This document shows, in pieces, positions 57,501 to 64,000 of a stretch of DNA of 64,000 bases. Position 1 is the first letter of the stretch. The number at the start of each line of letters is the position of its first letter. Below the pieces are notes generated by a model. The model worked only from the letters and a program-made list of their open reading frames with translations. It was not told the DNA's origin and did no database searches. A program made the position numbers and the translations under genes. Source of the stretch: Scilla litardierei (taxonomy: Eukaryota; Streptophyta; Magnoliopsida; Asparagales; Asparagaceae). The DNA lies in assembly GCA_030789695.1 (NCBI GenBank), contig CM061141.1:198465440-198529439 (forward strand), in the 5' to 3' direction.

Positions 57501-58107
57501 TGGGATCCTGCCAAAACAGAGTTAGGATCGATAAATAAAGTTGAGACTTACGTTTGCGTATGCGGCACAGTAGTCTCAGAACTTTGCCTTCGGATTCGCC
57601 ACGACGGATCGAGTCTTCTCACGAACGGAGTAAGGCTACTAAATCCACAATCTAAATCTCTACTTTTAGATTAAGAACTTGGATAGAGGGAGAGGAAGTA
57701 TTTCGGCAGAGCTTTGCTAGAATGAAGATGCATGCAAGAATGCCATGCAAAAGTGTAAGGAAAAAGGCTAACCCTTGGGTCTTATTTATAGCCCCCAAGG
57801 TAGTTATTTTAGGATCAATTGTTCCTTTGGAACAATTTAACTAAGGTGTACCATCGTACATGGCATATTATAAGCTTAAGTTGTACCATATGCATGGTAC
57901 AATATAAGCTTAAGATATTACCCCTTTATTAGCCATATGTCGCATGCACTTATGCACATATAATGCGACTTTCCCATCAATCTAGAGATCCTCTCCGCAA
58001 GGGAACATATTCCCTTTGCGCACGACTTCGTGTACGCGACGTTCGAGGTCCGTATTCCCTCGTACATCCCCTACAAGGGTGTACTAACGTCTTCCATATC
58101 CAACATC
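57499..58107 (-). mobile_element. 3' LTR of the Copia element (left edge approximate)
   Basis: In minus sense it starts TGTTGGATATGG at 58107 and may end GGATCCCACA near 57499, about 609 bp. A minus-sense TATAAATA box is at 57783-57790. The LTR may extend into the GC-rich minisatellite. Confidence 0.65.
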
Positions 58108-58120
58108 TCCCACTCACACT
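58108..58120 (-). promoter_or_regulatory. Polypurine tract of the Copia element
   Basis: In minus sense it reads TGTGAGTGGGAGA directly before the LTR start, the same core as in the gag-only element. Confidence 0.85.
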
Positions 58121-59138
58121 TGAGGGGATTGTAAGAGAACGTCTTTCTCTTAGTTCTTTCATCTATCATTCCGAGAAATAGACCGTGCGACCGTCATGCG
58201 CGTAGAGTCTGTTGTTGTGCACTTGTTAGAGATATACAACGACCTCGAAGGTGCAAAGTTGAGTAGTTCAACGCATGCTTTACCCTAGATTATTTCTTCA
58301 CATTTCTTATACTTTATATTCAACAATTGAATCCCATCTGGATTACAATTGGCTGGCCAGCTTTGAATCATTAAAGTCCAAATGCGAATATGAAATCAAT
58401 CTTCCTCTTCTTGCGAACCTTCTGATCTTGACTTGATTCGCTTTTCTAACGTGCCCCACCGAGCCGAATTATCATAGCCCATTAGCAACACGCTAAGATA
58501 GCGATCATCTCGTCAAATCTAAAGGAATCAATTGGAGTCCTTGAGGGTAAGAGTTAAGACCCGTATGGCCTTTGAGTCTCACATAATAGCAAACACTATT
58601 GCTACTAACTCAGTGGTCGAAATGCATACGTGGTATGAACACGTATTACAACATCACTCCTTTCCCAGGGAGAGTATGTCTTAATGATGTTGTACGGATG
58701 AAAGATCAGACACCACCGTGCCTATCTTTTGAGTCCCCTTACTACTCATGAAATATTCCCGGACTCTCATCCTGCATAAGACAGATAGGATTTAAAAAAT
58801 CCTATGAGATCTCTTTCAAATATCCTTGTGATACAGATCTCAGATCTTTTGTAAGCATCCATATGATGCAGATCTTTTATTCGACTATCTTGTTTAAGTC
58901 ACGACTCTAAATCATTTGTCTAATGATTTTGACTTTAAACTAGTCTCATCTCTATCTTATCCATCTGATAAGATAAGGCGGTTGCTCATGTGAGAGAGCC
59001 AACCTTAATCTGTCCGACATACACACAATAAAATAGCTGAGACTTAAACATAAATGTATATAAAAACATTTGTAAGAAACTTGTATGCAAATTAAACTTT
59101 GATCTTCTATACACATGGGAAATATTACATGATACAGC
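58121..59138 (-). other. 3' non-coding internal tail of the Copia element
   Basis: About 1 kb lies between the RNase H stop and the polypurine tract, with no ORF of note. A long 3' region also exists in the gag-only element, but I see no clear similarity beyond the tract. Confidence 0.7.
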
Positions 59139-62100
59139 TCAGCACCTACGCATTCCCATAGATGATAAGTGTTTGAAAAACACATCTCTGGGGATCGCCT
59201 TAGTAAGGGGATCCGCTATCATCTCATGCGTGGATATGTATCCTATGTCTACTTCCTTCCATTTGTCATAGTCCTTCGCAAACTTGAATCGAATGTCAAT
59301 GTGTTTGGTCTTACAATGAAATTTAGGATCTTTGACATAGGCAATCGAAGCTTGACTATCACTATATATAGGAATAGTGCTCGAGTCAGTGGCATTCGTC
59401 AGCCTGTCTAAGAATTTCCTAAGCCAAACAGCTTCTTGGACCGCCATGCTGAATGCTACGAATTTGACTTCCATGGTTGATAGGGCGATGCAGGTTTGCT
59501 TCTTGCTGCTCCAGGATATTGCACCATTCCCGAGCAAGTAAACAAAGCCTGAGGTAGATCTTCGCTCTTCGAGATCACCCGCCCAATCAGCATCGGTATA
59601 GCCTTCGAGTCTCAAGGTATTGCCTTGATAGCATAACGCATAGTCCGCAGTCCCTTTGAGGTATCTTAATATCCTCTTCACCGCTTTCCAGTGTGCCTGT
59701 CCTGGGTTGGATTGGTAACGGCTTACCATACCAACATCATAGCAAATGTCTGGTCTGGTACACATCATGGCGTACATCAGACTCCCGACAGCACTGGAGT
59801 ATGGAACCTTTTCCATAGCTTTCTTTTCTTTTGGATCTTTGGGACACATTTCCAAACATAGACCCTCGCCTTTGCTTATTGGAGTATCAATTGGCTTGCA
59901 GTCCTGCATATTAAACCGTTCTAAGACTTTCATTATATATGTCTCTTGAGAGAGAGAGAAAGAAGTTTCTTGGAACGATTTCTTGAGATCTTAACCCCAA
60001 GGATATATGCAGCTTCACCCATGTCTTTCATTTCAAAGACGGATGAAAGCCAAGCTTTGATATCCATGATAAGACGCTTATCATTTCCGGCTATAAGTAT
60101 GTCATCTACATAAAGAGACATAATTACATACTTGTTTTTAATCCTCTTAATATATACGCAGTTGTCTTCGTCGAGCATGGAGAAACCATACGACAAAACG
60201 ACTTCTTGAAAGCGCATATACCACTGCCTTGAGGATTGTTTAAGACCATATATGGATTTACGAAGTTTACAAACCTTATGTTTGTTTTCTTCTTGTATGA
60301 ACCCGTTTGGTTGTTCCATGTAGATCTCCTCATCTAGTTCTCCGTTAAGAAAAGCAGTCTTTACATCCATCTGATGTAACTCGAGGTCCAAACAAGCCAC
60401 CATTGCCAGAATTAAGCGAATGGAGGTAAAACGCACGACAGGAGAGAAAGTCTCTTCGTAGTCTATTCCTTCCTGTTACGTGAAACCTTTCGCAACAAGG
60501 CGATCTTTATATTTCTCGATAGAGCCATCAGCCTTATGCTTGATTTTGAGAACCCACTTGTTTCCAATGGCTCTACGTCCCTTAGGTAAATCAACCAAGT
60601 CCCAGACTTGGTTTGTTTTCATGGATTGAAGTTCTTCTTCCATAGCCGCTATCCATTTATCTTTAGCAGGGCATGTGACGGCCTGTTTGAAATTTGCAGG
60701 TTCGTCATCATCTTGTAGTAATGTCATGAATGTTTGAGGAAATTCATCCTCAAATCTCAGAGGTGTTAGCCTCGTTCGATTACTACGTCTTGTTTGAGTT
60801 TGATCACTCCCACTTGGAATGACATCACTCCCACTTGGAATGACATCACTCCCACTTGGAATAATATCACTCCCACTCGGAATAGGATTGGTATCGTTCG
60901 TATCATCCATTGGTGAAGTTTGAAACGTATTTTCTTCTTCACCAAGAATTCTCCCACTCGAACGTTCCGATCCTTCTTGATCCCAAGTCTCAAAGAAGGA
61001 TAAGTCTTGACTTATCTCACCCTGTCTTGGAAACTCGTTTTCCAAGAAGACAACATCCCTCGATTCGAATTCTATTAGACCCCCATTGTCCTCTTGACCG
61101 ACGAAAACATATCCTTTGGAGTTTTTAGCGTATCGGATGAAGATACACTTCCTCCCACGTGGCCCAAGTTAGCCATATTTGTGAGAGGATAAATGTGCGT
61201 AAGAGGCACAACCCCAAGGTTTTAGAATGTTTAAGTCTGGAGTTCTATTGTTCCACAACTCATAAGGAGTAGAACTTACCGACTTCGAGGGTACACGGTT
61301 TAAGATGAATGCTGCCGTCAATAATGCATCACCCCAAAAGGTGATGGGCAAATTTTCCTGAGACATCATTGATCGGACCATTTCCATCAATGTCCTATTT
61401 CTTCTTTCCGCAACACCGTTTTGTTGCGGAGTATAAGGCATAGTTATTTGATGAACTATGCCTTTTTCATCACAGAGTTCCTTAAAACTCGTTGATTGAT
61501 ATTCTCCACCCCGATCGGTTCGCAAGACCTTTATCTTGCGATCTAGTTGATTTTCCACTAAACTCATATAGTTTTTGAAGCAAGTTAAAGCTTCATGTTT
61601 GTGGGAAATCAAATAAATATGACCGAAACGAGTGAAGTCATCAATGAAGGTGATGAAATAGGACTTTCCGCGTCTTGTCTTAACATTCATTGGACCGCAA
61701 ATGTCCGAATGGATAAGCTGTAATGGAACTTCGGCCCTTGTGCCAGTTCCAAACGGCTTGCGACAAGTTTTCCCTACAAGACAATGTTCACAAGTTGACA
61801 TTTCAACTTTTGAAACATTAGATAGCAAGCCACTTTTGGCAAGTCTATCCATTCTAGTTGGTCCAATATGACCAAGTCTTGCATGCCAACAAATGATCTC
61901 AGATTCAGAGTTAGAAGCATTTGTCAAATGGAAACTTTCATTAATGGAAGAAGAATCATCATACATTGTATTTAAAACAATTAATCCATTACAAACATTA
62001 CCCGACCCAATTAAAGAACTATTACAAACAAGGTCAACCTTCTGTTTATAGAACCTCCATTCATAATCTAAAGACATTAACATGACCACGGATACGATAT

Positions 62101-62377
62101 TTCTTCTAATATCTGGAGCAAAGAGGACGTCGTGCAATAATAAAGTCCGGCCGTTGTCGAGAACTAGCTTGCATGTTCCGACGCCTTTGACTTCAACACG
62201 TGTGTTGTTGCCGACGTATATCCACTTTGTTCCTTGAGTTATCTTTCGATACTCTACGAAGAACCTTCTGTCCTTCGCTACGTGGTCTGTGGCCCCTGAA
62301 TCAATCAACCAAAAATAGTTAGATTCAGCAAGAAACATGGAACTAGAAACACATATGTAACTAGCCCTACAAGTTAC
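59139..62377 (-). pseudogene. pol: Copia pol (PR-INT-RT-RH), broken by stops and a frameshift
   Basis: Protease shows WLIDSGATDHVA. Integrase has an HH-CC finger (HARLGH, CEHCLVGKTC), the acidic positions in DDFTRFG and RTDRGGEY, and NGVAERRNRT. RT shows KTAFLNGELDEEIYM and YVDDILIAGND. RNase H shows DADWAGD and KHIDIRFKF. The frame is broken by a stop after HKYG (about 61169), a stop after VAKGFT (about 60476) and a frameshift in a CT-dinucleotide run near 59950. The INT-RT linker carries four 7-residue repeats (IPSGSDV) encoded by 21-bp units at about 60805-60890. Not functional as it stands. Confidence 0.9.
60805..60890 (-). repeat. In-frame 21-bp minisatellite in Copia pol linker
   Basis: Four copies encode IPSGSDV or IPSGSDI. 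The period is a multiple of three, so the reading frame is kept. It lies between integrase and RT, a linker region tolerant of length change. Confidence 0.8.
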
Positions 62378-63256
62378 CTAATCACTTCCATTCGTACACG
62401 TACGGGCGAAGTGACCGTACTTGTTGCACTTAAAGCACTTGATCTTCTTCAAGTTTTTCTTCTTTGAGTGCACATTCTTTTGCCACTTTTTGTTCTTAGT
62501 CTTCTTTGAGGTTTCCGGTTCTTGCTTTCGTTCGTTCACAAACCTTAAGCGTTTATTCTTCCGCTTATTTCCTCCATGTGAGGAACTAGCGGCCATGTGC
62601 ACTTCTGCACTTGGTTTTGCGGCTTGAATCCGCTCTTCCTCGAGTTCGAGGTGTTTCGATACATCGCTTAAAATTTTAATGCACTCATTGTGAGTGAGGT
62701 GCATTTTCATGTTATCCCAGCTATCTGGGAGTGAACGAATGACTGCTTGGATCTGCTGTTTGTCAGACAGCGTAACACCCGCATCCTTTAATTCAGATAT
62801 GAGATTCGCCATGTGGCAGAGATGCTTTTTCATAGAATGATCTCGCCGCATCTTGTACGAATCAAATTGAATATTTAAGGAGCGGAGTTTGGTAACCGAA
62901 GTTCCACCAAACTTTATTTCTAGCTCAGACCATATGTCTTTGGCTAGGTCGAATTCCCGAAATAGACGCATTATGTCATTGTCCATTGCGGACAGTAACG
63001 TAATACGTGCTATTTTGTTCTTTCGAGTCCAAGTCTCATAAGCTTCCCGGTCCCTCTTGTGTTTGGCCGTATTGCCCAACTCAGGTTCTTCCATTATGTT
63101 TTGGAGTGTTTCAAGCACATCTTGATCCTCCAAAACATATTGGATTTTTATTGACCAAAGTTTATAATTGTCACCGTTGAGCTTTTCACCTTTGTTAAGC
63201 TCTGCGACAATGTTCTTAGAAGCGGTAGACATATTCGATTCAAAAAAAAACTGCAA
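62378..63256 (-). CDS. gag: Copia Gag
   Basis: This open frame of 292 codons has LNGDNYKLWSIKIQ near residue 35, a helical capsid region (UBN2-like), a basic Lys-rich stretch, and a CCHC knuckle CFKCNKYGHFARTC near the C-terminus. It builds the particle and binds RNA. A TAG after NGSD ends it, and the following codons continue in the same frame into protease. The stop is either a mutation or a readthrough signal separating Gag from Gag-Pol. The methionine at residue 9 could be the actual start. Confidence 0.88.
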   Translation of the reverse strand: MQFFFESNMSTASKNIVAELNKGEKLNGDNYKLWSIKIQYVLEDQDVLETLQNIMEEPELGNTAKHKRDREAYETWTRKNKIARITLLSAMDNDIMRLFREFDLAKDIWSELEIKFGGTSVTKLRSLNIQFDSYKMRRDHSMKKHLCHMANLISELKDAGVTLSDKQQIQAVIRSLPDSWDNMKMHLTHNECIKILSDVSKHLELEEERIQAAKPSAEVHMAASSSHGGNKRKNKRLRFVNERKQEPETSKKTKNKKWQKNVHSKKKNLKKIKCFKCNKYGHFARTCTNGSD

Positions 63257-64000
63257 AGAGAATGAAAAACACGATCAAAATTCTATGCATATAGTTTCGA
63301 TTCTTTAAACACTTGATAAGTTCCTTGGATGCGTTGAAATGTTACTTTAGAATCGAGAAGTTCACTACGTTCCCAACTACCATCTAGAAGTAACTTTCAA
63401 AGTATCCCTCTTGCTTATCTCAAGTAAAAAGAAATCAGAAATAATACCCGTATGGTATTAGCAGCGGAAAAATACTTTGAAAAACATATCTTTCAAAATG
63501 GAATAGGTGAGAGTTTGCGCAAAGAATTTTAGCGCAACAATTGCCAAGCCACGAGACCTGTTCTACACACCCATGGGTTAGATAACCATGGCCGGATCGT
63601 GGTAGGACTTGGAATTCTGAATTGCGCTATCCCGATTAAGGACGGGACATAACCTATTTGAAAACACCTTTTTCAAAAAATTGAAAATACATTGGCTAAT
63701 CTCCGTAGAGTAGAGCACAATGTTATAAGTTCATTGGCTAATCTCCGTAGAGTAGAGCACAATGACATGGCTAATCTCTCATGAAGTAGAGCACTATGGC
63801 TAATCTTCAAGGAGTAGAGCCCAAGTAAAAACTTCATTAAAATGTTAGCCCCGTATGGGCTAGTCGGCACTGTGGTTAGCCCCGTATGGGCTAATCGGCA
63901 CAATCGAGTTTGACCAAGGCCTTTTGTCACCCCGTATGGGTCATTCGACAAGTTCGCGATCGACCAAGACCTTCTGTCGGATTGGTCGACCAAAACGACC
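63257..64000 (-). other. 5' leader of the Copia element with direct and inverted repeats
   Basis: There is no primer site or LTR yet, so the leader exceeds 740 bp. A 32-bp sequence ATTGGCTAATCTCCGTAGAG... occurs at 63691-63722 and 63733-63764, with two degenerate copies after it. Two further copies of TTAGCCCCGTATGGGCTA (TAGCCC/GGGCTA hairpin) lie near 63846 and 63880, with a related unit after 63925. Short ORFs here are not credible. Confidence 0.7.

Larger units (their letters stand above)
57499..64000 (-). mobile_element. Ty1/Copia retrotransposon, degenerate, 5' end outside window
   Basis: In minus sense: leader and gag (63256 down), PR-INT, RT, RNase H (to 59139), a roughly 1 kb non-coding tail, a polypurine tract at 58108-58120 and the 3' LTR to about 57499. 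The order PR-INT-RT-RH is diagnostic of Copia. No primer site or 5' LTR is seen before 64000. The left LTR edge is uncertain because the target duplication cannot be tested. Confidence 0.88.

Noticed and set aside
56896..57674. Overlapping Pro/Ala/Trp-rich ORFs of 130-220 codons
   Set aside because: They span the GC-rich minisatellite and run into the Copia LTR; no conserved domain and several competing frames.

Overview
This is a window of flowering-plant nuclear DNA made almost entirely of transposable elements and satellite. Plant origin is inferred from Ty3/Gypsy chromovirus-type and Ty1/Copia polyproteins, an initiator-tRNA-Met primer site, and a CACTA transposon carrying exon fragments of plant housekeeping genes. 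I see no intact host gene, rRNA, tRNA or CRISPR array. The species cannot be named from the sequence.

Layout. (1) 1-5613: right part of a non-coding Gypsy-related element (E4): C-poor internal DNA, polypurine tract, 2.9 kb LTR. (2) From 5614 a GC-rich tandem array (94 bp monomer, about 1.3 kb higher-order period) is interrupted by large insertions, leaving pieces at 5614-6092, 44380-45320 and 55243-56817. (3) The first interruption is a nest. E3 (6093-44379, minus, TSD ACGAC) has about 4.6 kb LTRs but only about 0.47 kb of internal DNA. Inside its internal region sits Gypsy E1 (10795-29458, plus, TSD GTCTC). A gag-only Copia-type element (12835-21819, minus, TSD GTTGA) sits inside E1's 5' LTR. 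Inside E3's other LTR sits Gypsy E2 (29911-39841, minus, TSD TGCTT). LTR divergence judged by eye (E3 about 2%, E1 about 1.3%, gag-only about 0.8%, E2 about 0.4%) agrees with the nesting order. (4) The second interruption is a 9.9 kb CACTA transposon (45321-55242, TSD CAA) with no transposase. It holds fragments resembling sucrose synthase, DNA primase large subunit, MAEA/GID9, methionine synthase, CBSX3 and VPS41, all in one orientation and most with splice sites. (5) 56818-57500 is GC-rich DNA with a minisatellite. (6) From about 57499 to beyond 64000 is a Ty1/Copia element on the minus strand with gag, PR, INT, RT and RNase H, broken by in-frame stops and a frameshift.

How the parts relate. 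E1 and E2 are the coding members of one Gypsy family; E3 and E4 share their LTR termini and polypurine-tract region, and E3 also shares the sequence next to the 5' LTR, so they are probably non-autonomous partners mobilised in trans. In both E1 and E2, gag and pol lie in different frames separated by a 113 bp segment with intron-like borders, whose removal would join them in frame. The gag-only element likewise must borrow Copia pol. Higher-order copies in the right-hand array contain apparent empty sites for both E3 and the CACTA element, which supports the boundaries independently.
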